This document shows positions 28,763-36,022 of a stretch of 64,000 nucleotides of DNA, piece by piece. Numbering within the stretch: the first letter of the stretch is position 1; the number at the start of each line of letters is the position of its first letter. The stretch is from Atopobium sp. oral taxon 810 str. F0209. Its GTDB lineage: Bacteria; Actinomycetota; Coriobacteriia; Coriobacteriales; Atopobiaceae. The notes under the pieces are model-generated. The model searched no databases. It was not told where the DNA came from and was given only the letters and a program-made list of their open reading frames with translations. Location of the stretch: the NCBI RefSeq assembly GCF_000466405.1, contig NZ_KE952938.1, positions 45,339-109,338 of the forward strand, written 5' to 3'. A program made the translations under genes and the position numbers.

Positions 28763-30619
28763 TTGAATACTGAGCTGAAACAAAACTGCTTCCGAGCAGC
28801 TTCGAAAGTAAGGTCTCTTATCTACTCCTTACTGATAACGTTTGCATTTATAGCATATAACCCTGCCTATTTAGAAACGTTTGATAATAGCTCATTGTCA
28901 TCTATATTGATGTATATTTCTGGATATTTCAGCTCAATTAAAGCTAGTTTACCCGTTTGCGTCATGGTGATCGTTATTTATTATATTCACCAGAGAGGTT
29001 TAAGCTTTGGTCATCCATTAGCAACATCTATTACCGGTTTGATTGCTGCCATTGTTAGCCTTATGGGATTAAATTACCTCAATAATAATGGGTTGGAATT
29101 CCTTGCTAAAGGAGGCATTGCTGCAGGATTTTTTTCTCTATCTGCACTAATAGGCTTTAAGCTTGCTTTTACAGATTTATTTACTTGGCTTGATTCTTGC
29201 TTTGATGCTCCTCAAGAAAAAAATATACATAATAGAAAGGCTTTTGCTCTTATTTTTGACAAATATCCCTTTGTTACCTGCAGCTGTATCTTGCTAATCT
29301 TCTGGCTTCCTTATCTAACTGCTGTGTTTCCAGGAGTCCTGCATATTGATGCCTTAACTTCTCTCAACTATTACTACGGTACATCTGTATGGACAACTCA
29401 TTTCCCGCCCGTGAGTGTAATGCTCATGGGGTTTTGCATGGATATTGGTAAATATCTTGGATCAGATAATCTTGGTATCGCACTTTACGTTATTCCTCAA
29501 TTTATCATTTGCTTAGCTACGCTCGCTTTTGGCTTTTCTCTCATGAAAAAATGGCGCACACCTTATTGGATAAGAGCGCTCTGTTTAATGTTATTTTCAT
29601 TTCTTCCAGTAATTCCTATGTACGCAGTCACGGAAGTAAAAGATACGTATTATTGTGTTGCTTTTATGTGGCTTACTTACTTTTTATTAAACCAAAGCGC
29701 TATTTTTAATAAAAGGACTATTTTATTAGTTCTTTTTACAACTTACGCCCTTTGCCTGTTTCGAAACGACGGTAAATTTATCTGCTTATTCGTCGTTCTC
29801 ATTGTTTTATTATCTCGAAAAAAATGGAATTTACATTGGGGAAAAATCGTTGCTACCTTATTATGCGGGTTTCTATTGGCAACCGTCACTACACGTATTG
29901 TAGTTAAGAGGTTTAATATCCAAGCAGCCTCTATTCGTGAAGTATTTTCTCTTCCAGCTCAGCAGACTGCAAGATATGTAAGTAAATTCAATAAAGATCT
30001 AACGACTGAAGAGCGCGCCTCTTTAAATAATTTTTTCAGTGGTAATCTAGATAAACTTGGCGCATTATACAATCATGACTTTGCTGATCCAGTAAAAAAT
30101 GCAATTGTCTTTCATCCTTCTAAGGAACAGCTACGGGAATACTTTAGAAACTGGACAGCACAGCTACTAAAACATCCTGGAATCTATCTTTCAGCTACTT
30201 TTAATCAAACCTATGGGTATTATTTTCCTGAAAAACTTGAATTTTATAATGCAGGTTTTTCCATTGAAAGCCCAAGTGAGAATGCCATTAACTACCATGG
30301 TGATATCGTTATTACTCATTCCAAAGATACTCAATCTTGGAGAGCCACAATTATTCAATGGGCGCATCTATTGAGGTCTATCCCGCTTTCGAGACCATTT
30401 TATTCGTCTGCCACTTATACTTGGATAATATTAATAGCTTTAGTTGCTACAGCAAGAAGAGTCAAAGTATCACGACTGGTTCCATTCTCATTACCAGTAG
30501 GCATTTTTATAATGTGCTGCCTTTCACCAGTCAACGGAGCATTTCGATATAGCCTATCTCTTGTATTGAGTTCATTCTTCTATTTTTCATATGCAGTATA
30601 TCTCGCCCGTAATAGATGA
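28763..30619 (+). CDS. Polytopic membrane protein, DUF6020-like, paralogue of 22306-24159
   Basis: 618 residues with about twelve membrane segments; TTG start with GGGGCGG nine bases upstream. Landmarks shared with its paralogue: FPGVLHIDALTSLNYY in the first big loop, WTTHFPPVSVML, SFLPVIPMYAVTEVKDTYY, FRNDGKFICLF, LPAQQTARYV, and HPGIYLSATFNQTYGYYFP, ending with CCLSPVNGAFRYSL. The paralogue has the matching SPVNGLLRYALPL near its end. The repeated Asp residues in outer loops fit a GT-C transferase that uses a polyprenyl-phosphate sugar, but no activity can be assigned. It follows the three-domain glycosyltransferase after 68 bases on the same strand, so ugd, the glycosyltransferase and this gene may form one unit. 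Confidence 0.75.
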   Translation: MNTELKQNCFRAASKVRSLIYSLLITFAFIAYNPAYLETFDNSSLSSILMYISGYFSSIKASLPVCVMVIVIYYIHQRGLSFGHPLATSITGLIAAIVSLMGLNYLNNNGLEFLAKGGIAAGFFSLSALIGFKLAFTDLFTWLDSCFDAPQEKNIHNRKAFALIFDKYPFVTCSCILLIFWLPYLTAVFPGVLHIDALTSLNYYYGTSVWTTHFPPVSVMLMGFCMDIGKYLGSDNLGIALYVIPQFIICLATLAFGFSLMKKWRTPYWIRALCLMLFSFLPVIPMYAVTEVKDTYYCVAFMWLTYFLLNQSAIFNKRTILLVLFTTYALCLFRNDGKFICLFVVLIVLLSRKKWNLHWGKIVATLLCGFLLATVTTRIVVKRFNIQAASIREVFSLPAQQTARYVSKFNKDLTTEERASLNNFFSGNLDKLGALYNHDFADPVKNAIVFHPSKEQLREYFRNWTAQLLKHPGIYLSATFNQTYGYYFPEKLEFYNAGFSIESPSENAINYHGDIVITHSKDTQSWRATIIQWAHLLRSIPLSRPFYSSATYTWIILIALVATARRVKVSRLVPFSLPVGIFIMCCLSPVNGAFRYSLSLVLSSFFYFSYAVYLARNR

Positions 30620-30987
30620 TGCAATCGAGTGCTTTGAAACCTCATTTACCATATGTTTTTCCTTATACTAAAACCTAATATACCAGTAAAAAGGGAAAGT
30701 AACATGCTGCCGTACCAGCGATTATCGCTTGACTCGGCTGTGGCAACTCGACCCTGACCCTTAAAGGTTAACAACAATCTCCGGACTCAAACAACATCCA
30801 TGCAATATCATCTATCCAAATCAGGCAAACAAAGAAACACTTCTGTATGAAGTAGTTATTTTTATACATAAAAGAAAAAGTGGTAAAAAACGCGAGGCTA
30901 CTCCCTCTCTTTATGATTCTAGAGATGAAAAGAGTCATCTAAGAATACTTATTAAGTCAGTAATTAATCCAATAAAGAACTAACGGC
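30620..30987. other. Gene-free stretch
   Basis: AT-rich DNA. An AAAGGGAAAG site precedes an ATG at about 30,703 that opens a frame of only 17 codons (MLPYQRLSLDSAVATRP), perhaps the 5' scrap of a lost gene. Nothing else is recognisable up to the araD fragment. Confidence 0.35.
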
Positions 30988-31233
30988 TTATCTTTGTTGG
31001 CCATAATAAGCGTTGGAACCATGTTTGCGTAAATAATGCTTGTCAAGTAAATACTGAGGAGCACAAGCGCCTCCGCACTTCTTGGGAGAAGTTTGGTAAA
31101 GAGTTTCAGTACGCAAGGCCATAAGCGCAGCTTCTTCCATTACCTTAGCATGATAGACGGCTTGTTCTGCATTTTTACCCCAACTAAAAGGTCCATGATT
31201 GCGTACTAAACAACCTGGTTGGGCAATAGGAGT
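30988..31233 (-). pseudogene. araD: C-terminal fragment of L-ribulose-5-phosphate 4-epimerase
   Basis: An 81-codon leftward frame ending in TAA at 30988. It reads PGCLVRNHGPFSWGKNAE, AVYHAKVMEEAA, and finishes QYLLDKHYLRKHGSNAYYG, which matches the C-terminal third of AraD/UlaF/SgbE epimerases, including a zinc-ligand His (NHGPF) and the hallmark LLDKHYLRKHG end. An in-frame TGA at 31234-31236 and unrelated sequence beyond it remove the N-terminal 150 residues, so it cannot be active. No other pentose genes are present; it is residue of a deleted sugar-use locus. Confidence 0.88.
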
Positions 31234-31262
31234 TCATATTAAAACCCTAGCTTTTCATAAGA

Positions 31263-31291
31263 ATGCCCGCACCTTTAACTGATGCGGGCAT
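31263..31291. terminator. Hairpin upstream of the araD fragment
   Basis: Perfect 9-bp arms ATGCCCGCA and TGCGGGCAT around an 11-base loop. Neither side has a strong T-run, so it may be a worn terminator or a generic hairpin; it marks the break point of the araD fragment. Confidence 0.4.
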
Positions 31292-31299
31292 CATCCCAA

Positions 31300-31766
31300 T
31301 GCGTCACAAACTCAACCAGAGATCAGCTAATAGGCTCGGCTTCTAACACTCTAATAGTACTTCGTCCATCCACGTAGGGGCATCTTGGCTGGAATCTATA
31401 ACCTTCTTTCAACTACTTGACCATACCGCTTATCCCATCGGCATCGACAGTAGACATCCCAAGCTCTACCGCTCAGCGACAACAAGGGCACCATGTCATC
31501 AATCACAGCGAAAGTGAAGTATATAGGATGTTCTTGAACCACTCCGCTTCGTTTTCCGTCTAAGAGACAAAAACGCCTTTTCAGCGCTACCACCTCTGAT
31601 AATCTCATCAATGTCTTTATCCATGTAGGAAGACATGACACTCTTTGTCCCGAAAGGCATGTTGCGCTGCTTCCAGCTGAGTGAAATACCGAATCCGGTA
31701 AGCTTGTCTTCGAACTTCTAAATTTCCCATTGTTTGCCGTATCTATTGCTGATAATGCGGATTTTA
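31300..31766 (-). other. Degraded coding remnant, family unknown
   Basis: Leftward DNA with plausible coding composition split over three frames. One frame is open from a GTG at 31794 to 31396 (132 codons) but its composition is odd. Another reads KFEDKLTGFGISLSWKQR and SYMDKDIDEIIRGG. The third reads RQAYRIRYFTQLEAAQ and, further on, KEGYRFQPRCPYVDGR, ending EAEPIS at about 31,323. The scatter of good-looking segments suggests one gene with several frameshifts. I do not recognise it. Confidence 0.3.
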
Positions 31767-32458
31767 TCAAGAATATACGCTCTGTTCCGTGCACGAAATG
31801 TAATCATAGGTAGTTTTATTAAGACTTGAAAAGTTGGAGAGATTATTTTCATCTTTTATGTTATTTTTTTCTCTGTTGGAACTGTCCGCGTCTTCACCTC
31901 TGCACCACTTTTTGCCAGCAGCATCTGTAAAATAGACACTCGTAATTCGCCAATTTGGATCATTTAGCACAGGTCGTATTTTCACATCTAGCGTTGATGA
32001 CTCTTCTGGATAAGACCATGGCACTTTGCTCTTTTTCTGACTTTTTTCCTTATCAATAGCAAATGAAATAAAATCACCTGGAGTTAATAGGGGGAGCTTA
32101 AGAGTAGTTTTTATTTTGTCGTCTGTCCTTTTTCCATTTTTCATTTTATAGGCAATGCCAGTAACTATTACGTCATAGACAGGAGAATCTGAGCAGTTAA
32201 TTAATCTAATACCAACTAGGTAACGTTCCCCATCATGTATGGGATTCGAATAATCTATCCGATCGGATATTAGTGGAGTTTTTTATCGACTCGCACCCAC
32301 CAAGCAGCAATATTATAAGCTTGCTCTCTTTCCTTCTCTCGATTCTGTCTAAAAAAAGATGATAGGGAGAAAATTGTTGCAGCTATACCAAATAGTGTTG
32401 AGATAACCGCAAGGACCTGTGTTGTATTTTGCAGTAGCAAGTGAAATAGGGTTGTCAT
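31767..32458 (-). pseudogene. Small membrane-anchored protein, split by a one-base frameshift
   Basis: The first part (ATG at 32458) has an N-terminal membrane helix (QVLAVISTLFGIAATIFSLS) and a basic segment ending AAWWVRVDKK; it then stops at TAA (32270). Adding one base to the six-A run at 32279-32284 continues smoothly as TPLISDRIDYSNPIHDG, LVGIRLINCSDSPVYDVIV and on through KMKNGKRTDDK and LPLLTPGDFISF to a stop at 31767, giving about 230 residues. The pattern of one helix plus a beta-rich cytoplasmic domain with a NxSDxPVYDV motif occurs in hypothetical proteins often found near mobile or defence genes. It is either a recent pseudogene, a slippery-run expression switch, or a sequencing error. 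No function known. Confidence 0.7.
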
Positions 32459-32536
32459 AAAATTCCAGACTTTTTAGTTTTTATCTATTAGTTTTCTTTT
32501 TATGTCAAAGACCAGTGCTGTATTTATTATATCTTC

Positions 32537-33382
32537 CTAACTATTCGCAAAGAAAGCTACGGCAATGGCACCAGGGCCGGCATGCGTACCGATAGCGCCT
32601 CCCATAGAGTGGTATGCGAGCTCATCCACTTTACCTTCCCATAAATGAGAATTGTCCTCAACATATTTCTTGAGCATGCTGCTCTCAAGTCCTGTATAAC
32701 CAACCGCAACAGGCATATCAAAATTAATGCCGCCGCATTTTTCAATCATTTTGGTAAGTAGATTATTTGCAGCTTTTGAGCCACGAGCCTTTCCCACTAA
32801 GCTAATTACCCCATCTTCGGCTGTAATTACTGGTTTGATAGAAAGCAAATTGCCTAAAGCTGCAGCTGCTGCTGGCAAACGACCACCACGACGCAAGTAT
32901 TCAAGCGTATTTAGAAGTGCAAGTACCCGAACATGCTGGACACGCACCTGCAGATCTTCAACTAGCTGATCAAACTTAATCCCTTGGTCAACACAACGCA
33001 GTGCATATTCAACAAGTACACGCGTACCAAGCGATGCACTCAGGCTATCAATAACACGGACATTGTCACCATAGGGTTGTGCAGCACTTTCAGCGCTCGC
33101 ATAGGTACCAGATAAACGGGATGAAACGGTAATCGCAACTACCTTTTCGTCTCTCTCCACAGCAGCTGAAAACTCTTGGTCAAAAGCATAAGGAGTAACT
33201 TGACCAGTGGTTGGTGTGGTATCTGTTTCTAAGAGCATTTCATAAAAACGTTGATTGCTCAGGTCAACATTATCAAGATATATTTCATTGCCAAAGGCAA
33301 CTGAGATAGGCATAACGGTTAGCTGCTCATGATGGATATCTGAAACATCTGCTGCAGAATCGCAAATAATACGTATTGCCAT
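32537..33382 (-). CDS. DegV family fatty-acid-binding protein
   Basis: 281 residues. DegV/FakB proteins hold a fatty acid so that the kinase FakA can phosphorylate it for phospholipid synthesis. Visible motifs: IRIICDSAADVS at the N-terminus, TTGQVTPYAFDQEF near 58 (the conserved TSQPSP-like segment), VVAITVSSRLSGTYASAE near 80-97, LEYLRRGGRLP near 158, LLSIKPVI near 177, and a final His/Gly stretch IGTHAGPGAIAVAF. Length is typical. TGAGGAG precedes the ATG. It starts 32 bases after the stop of the MarR-type gene on the same strand, so the pair is probably co-transcribed and the regulator may sense a lipid. The matching FakA gene is not in the window. Confidence 0.93.
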   Translation of the reverse strand: MAIRIICDSAADVSDIHHEQLTVMPISVAFGNEIYLDNVDLSNQRFYEMLLETDTTPTTGQVTPYAFDQEFSAAVERDEKVVAITVSSRLSGTYASAESAAQPYGDNVRVIDSLSASLGTRVLVEYALRCVDQGIKFDQLVEDLQVRVQHVRVLALLNTLEYLRRGGRLPAAAAALGNLLSIKPVITAEDGVISLVGKARGSKAANNLLTKMIEKCGGINFDMPVAVGYTGLESSMLKKYVEDNSHLWEGKVDELAYHSMGGAIGTHAGPGAIAVAFFANS

Positions 33383-33414
33383 TAAATTCTCCTCAGTCTG
33401 TTTATCTATAGTTT

Positions 33415-33855
33415 CTAGAGCTCTTTGAGATTTTCTAAAACTTTTCCGAGTGCGCGATACATAACCGTGACTTCATCAGCTGCAAGGTCTTTTGCAGCCT
33501 GGCCAACAAGACGATTGATAATCCTATTCACTTCACCCCAAAGCTTGTGCCCCTTCGGCGTAAGTAGAACAGGGTTCCTATAGCTCGTAGAGCCTTGAAC
33601 TGTACTTACTTCCACATATCCCGTATTTTGAAGCGCATTGATAGAACGCGAAACTAGGGCACGGTCTACTCCAATAGAGCGTGCGATATCTGCTGCAGCT
33701 ATTCCTTGGGAATGCTTGCTGAGACATACTAGGAGCAGAGCATCTGTACCACGCAAACCAAAACGTTCCATCTCGGTTTTTTTCAGCCGCTGTATTTCCT
33801 TGTTAAGCTGGAAGATAATACCGGCAAATGCTTCAAATCGATCTGTTTCTGCCAT
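33415..33855 (-). CDS. MarR family transcriptional regulator
   Basis: 146 residues, the usual size. A winged helix-turn-helix lies at about 35-100: MERFGLRGTDALLLVCLS, IAAADIARSIGVDRALVSRSI as the recognition region, then the wing KGHKLW. The flanking helices form the dimer interface. It probably represses its own transcript, which continues into degV, by binding the two palindromes 26-60 bases upstream of its ATG. FabT-like control of fatty-acid use is a reasonable guess given degV, but the ligand is unknown. AGGAG lies 7 bases before the start. GC and codon use are like the neighbours'. Confidence 0.92.
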   Translation of the reverse strand: MAETDRFEAFAGIIFQLNKEIQRLKKTEMERFGLRGTDALLLVCLSKHSQGIAAADIARSIGVDRALVSRSINALQNTGYVEVSTVQGSTSYRNPVLLTPKGHKLWGEVNRIINRLVGQAAKDLAADEVTVMYRALGKVLENLKEL

Positions 33856-33880
33856 TCAACACTCCTAAATATGCTTAGAT

Positions 33881-33915
33881 TTGTTGACTCATCAACAATT
33901 TGTTGAGCGGTCAAC
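33881..33915 (-). promoter_or_regulatory. Paired palindromic operator upstream of marR-degV
   Basis: Two adjacent palindromes: TTGTTGA-CTCA-TCAACAA (33881-33898) and GTTGA-GCGG-TCAAC (33902-33915). They share the TTGA/TCAA half-site and lie 26-60 bases from the marR ATG, where a leftward promoter is expected. This is the usual arrangement for MarR autorepression. Confidence 0.7.
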
Positions 33916-33941
33916 ATTTTAGTCAAAATAGGATTCTTGCA

Positions 33942-33988
33942 TATGGGATTCTAAAAAAATACAACGGCTTCAATTTCGAAACCGTTGT
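33942..33988. repeat. 47-bp perfect direct repeat, left copy (terminator of the truncated rloB)
   Basis: Identical over 47 bases to 35937-35983 (offset 1995). It contains the hairpin ACAACGG / CCGTTGT, which on the minus strand is followed by ATTTTTTTAG, so it can end the leftward rloB transcript, whose stop is only 13 bases away. Confidence 0.97.
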
Positions 33989-34001
33989 CTCAAAAGTCTT
34001 C

Positions 34002-34340
34002 TCACTTGTCAACCTTGACCCTCTTAAGAGAGCAAGCAAGGAGCTCCGCAAGCTCTTCCTCTCCCCATGTGTCGATATCTACCACGATCCAAGCCTCGTC
34101 GCCCTTACGGAAGTCCTCGGTGCGCATCGCCTTCTGGAACCGTTTGAGGACCGCTGCGGGGTTTCGGCGATCGGGATGAATGTTCTTAGGGAACTTCACT
34201 ACCACAGGAGCATCTCTGAAGACATCCATGCGTAGGTAGTCCTTTTCTGTCTGCCCCTCAGCGCTCACCCAGCAGACGTCGCGGTATTCGCGGCCGCCAG
34301 TCTTTCGATTCAGTGTGTTTTTCTTTGTGCGTCTAGCCAC
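34002..34340 (-). CDS. RloB-like protein (AbiLii), C-terminally shortened
   Basis: 112 residues from a GTG at 34340 that overlaps the stop of the ATPase gene (GTGGCTAG) and has a perfect AGGAGG six bases upstream. The sequence ARRTKKNTLNRK, VSAEGQTEKDYL and DEAWIVVDIDTW matches the N-terminal half of RloB, a TOPRIM-like nuclease partner of an AAA ATPase, with the acidic Glu and Asp-x-Asp residues in place. Full RloB proteins have about 180-220 residues and continue with an NPxFExW motif that is absent; the frame stops 13 bases before the 47-bp repeat, so the end of the gene was probably lost when the module was formed or inserted. Whether the short form still works is unknown. Confidence 0.75.
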   Translation of the reverse strand: MARRTKKNTLNRKTGGREYRDVCWVSAEGQTEKDYLRMDVFRDAPVVVKFPKNIHPDRRNPAAVLKRFQKAMRTEDFRKGDEAWIVVDIDTWGEEELAELLACSLKRVKVDK

Positions 34341-35682
34341 GTACGACCTCCTCGCGCAACATGGGAATGCCGCCGAAGCGCCCATCCAGATAGCTGCGGA
34401 TGAGATCCTTGTCGTAGCGAATGCCGTCAAACTCGGTAAGACCCACTAGTTCAGACTTTCCGTCCATGCCGCGCTGAGCTATGTACATCTCATCGCGACG
34501 CATCAGGGACTGGTCCATAAGGAGGAGATCATGAGTAGTGAACAGTAGCTGCTTGCGCGTATCAGGCCCGCAGGTGGTCAAGAAGTCCTCAATTAGGCGC
34601 GTAGTCAGCATGGTGTGCAGGCATCGGTCCAGCTCATCCACCACATATACCTTCGAGCCCACGGCGTTGTCGGGACCCTGCAGATCGAACAGCATGGGCA
34701 GAAGCCACATCAAACGCTGAGTGCCGGAAGACTCCATCCCCAGGCTAAAGCTGCGCTTCTCGCCGTCTGCTCCTTGGTGTAGGGTGCGTATACGCTCGAC
34801 TACAGGCTGTCCGTTGTCCACGTGTACTGTAATCATCTCGAAGCTGTAATCTCCAGCTGCCTTCTCCATCACCAATGTGAGCAGCTCTCCATCGTTCAAA
34901 TTGGCTATACCCTTGCGGAGCCTAGCATCTCTAGGTAGCACATCTAGGTCGATGCGCTCGCCAGTTAATCCGCAGATACCAGTATCGAGGCGAGCAAGGG
35001 CATCCTCGGCATATTCGATAAACCCCTCGCGGCCTTCAGCTGCACTTGCAAAAGTCCACGCATGCGACTCCACACCCACCAGTTGCAGCGTGATGTCGAA
35101 CCAATCGTATGTCTCCTGCAGGCCCTCCACGTTCTGAGCAACAGCGCGACCTAGAAAGGTCTGGTTTTGACGCGTTGACCTGCCCACGAATTCAAGGAAG
35201 TCAGAAGATCCGAGGAAAGTCTCGTTGAACGTATATTTGTCACCCTCCACAGATTCATCGCGCTCAAAGATATCGATGCTCTCCTTCTCGAGTACGCGCT
35301 CAAGCGACTCGTAGATAACACCGTCCATGGTCGCCTCTACTACGTAGCGGTAGACGACTTTGCCTGCTAGGAACGTAACATCAAAGACGGTTGGCTTCAG
35401 GGATGACTCCCTCTCGAGCATGAAGGGCTCTATGGGAAGAAGTCCATCTACACCGATATCACCCGTAACCATGTGCTTAAGGGCAGCCATCCCCTTGAAT
35501 AGCCCCGTCTTACCGGATGCGTTGCCTCCGTAGACAGCAGCCACCGGCAAGGTCTTCTTGCTGCGGAACCCGGGGACCTTGGCTAGGGTCTCAGCATGCT
35601 GGCGCTCAAGGGAGGAAACCATGTTCAGTGATGCCTCGTCGCGGTATGACATCCAATTACCCACAGTGAAGTTGAGTAGCAT
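34333..35682 (-). CDS. AAA family ATPase, RloA/AbiLi-like
   Basis: 449 residues, an ABC/SMC-type ATPase of the AAA_15 group. The N-terminus LLNFTVGNWMSYRDEASLNM is typical. Walker A is GGNASGKT near 52-59. A long insertion with alternating strands and helices follows. A signature-like SSGTQRL lies near 318, Walker B is VYVVDELDRCLH near 342, and the switch His is in TTHDLLLMD near 380. Paired ATPase plus RloB genes form AbiL/RloAB abortive-infection modules, in which the ATPase is thought to sense phage and control the TOPRIM nuclease. It is the first gene of the pair, followed by rloB with an eight-base overlap. GC content is visibly higher than in the flanking surface locus, supporting transfer. 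Confidence 0.85.
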   Translation of the reverse strand: MLLNFTVGNWMSYRDEASLNMVSSLERQHAETLAKVPGFRSKKTLPVAAVYGGNASGKTGLFKGMAALKHMVTGDIGVDGLLPIEPFMLERESSLKPTVFDVTFLAGKVVYRYVVEATMDGVIYESLERVLEKESIDIFERDESVEGDKYTFNETFLGSSDFLEFVGRSTRQNQTFLGRAVAQNVEGLQETYDWFDITLQLVGVESHAWTFASAAEGREGFIEYAEDALARLDTGICGLTGERIDLDVLPRDARLRKGIANLNDGELLTLVMEKAAGDYSFEMITVHVDNGQPVVERIRTLHQGADGEKRSFSLGMESSGTQRLMWLLPMLFDLQGPDNAVGSKVYVVDELDRCLHTMLTTRLIEDFLTTCGPDTRKQLLFTTHDLLLMDQSLMRRDEMYIAQRGMDGKSELVGLTEFDGIRYDKDLIRSYLDGRFGGIPMLREEVVRG

Positions 35683-35936
35683 GTCCTTTTTCCTTTCATT
35701 TTCAATTAATGAGATTTTATCACTTTCGTTGTGTTATTCAAAGAAGGGATGGATTACATGATCGACGCAAGTAATCACGACTTGAGAGAAACGAGATGCC
35801 AAAAAGCTAAAAACAAGGAAATTGTAAATACGTAACTTCCTTGTAGTAGAAATGCGGAATAGATCCCGAAATAGATCGATTTAAATGCAGTGGATTCACC
35901 AAACGGCTCTCTCCTTGAAAAAGGCAACTTCTTTCG
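35683..35936. other. Upstream region of the AAA ATPase module
   Basis: 254 AT-rich bases between the ATPase start and the right 47-bp repeat; it should carry the leftward promoter. A perfect 8-bp inverted repeat ACAAGGAA / TTCCTTGT (35813-35844, 16-base loop) could be an operator or an RNA hairpin. No gene. Confidence 0.45.
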
Positions 35937-35983
35937 TATGGGATTCTAAAAAAATACAACGGCTTCAATTTCGAAACCGTTGT
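35937..35983. repeat. 47-bp perfect direct repeat, right copy
   Basis: Second copy of the 33942-33988 sequence. It forms most of the intrinsic terminator of the ABC exporter genes; the duplicated part is the hairpin plus the T-tract as read leftward. Confidence 0.97.
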
Positions 35984-35990
35984 ATTTTTT
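35948..35990 (-). terminator. Strong bidirectional intrinsic terminator after the ABC exporter
   Basis: Arms AAAAAAATACAACGG (35948-35962) and CCGTTGTATTTTTT (35977-35990) with a 14-base loop. Runs of A and T at both ends let it work in both directions. It lies 33 bases after the stop of the ATP-binding subunit gene. Confidence 0.9.
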
Positions 35991-36022
35991 AAAACATTCT
36001 GGATCGCTGAGCAAAAACCTAC

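Noticed and set aside
32279..32284. Programmed ribosomal frameshift
   Set aside because: Six As can slip, but no downstream pseudoknot or internal Shine-Dalgarno sequence is evident, and the pre-shift product would end after three codons; pseudogene or phase switch is simpler.
33942..35983. IS element or transposon carrying the AbiL/RloAB-like genes
   Set aside because: No transposase and no terminal inverted repeats; 47-bp direct repeats are too long for ordinary target duplications.
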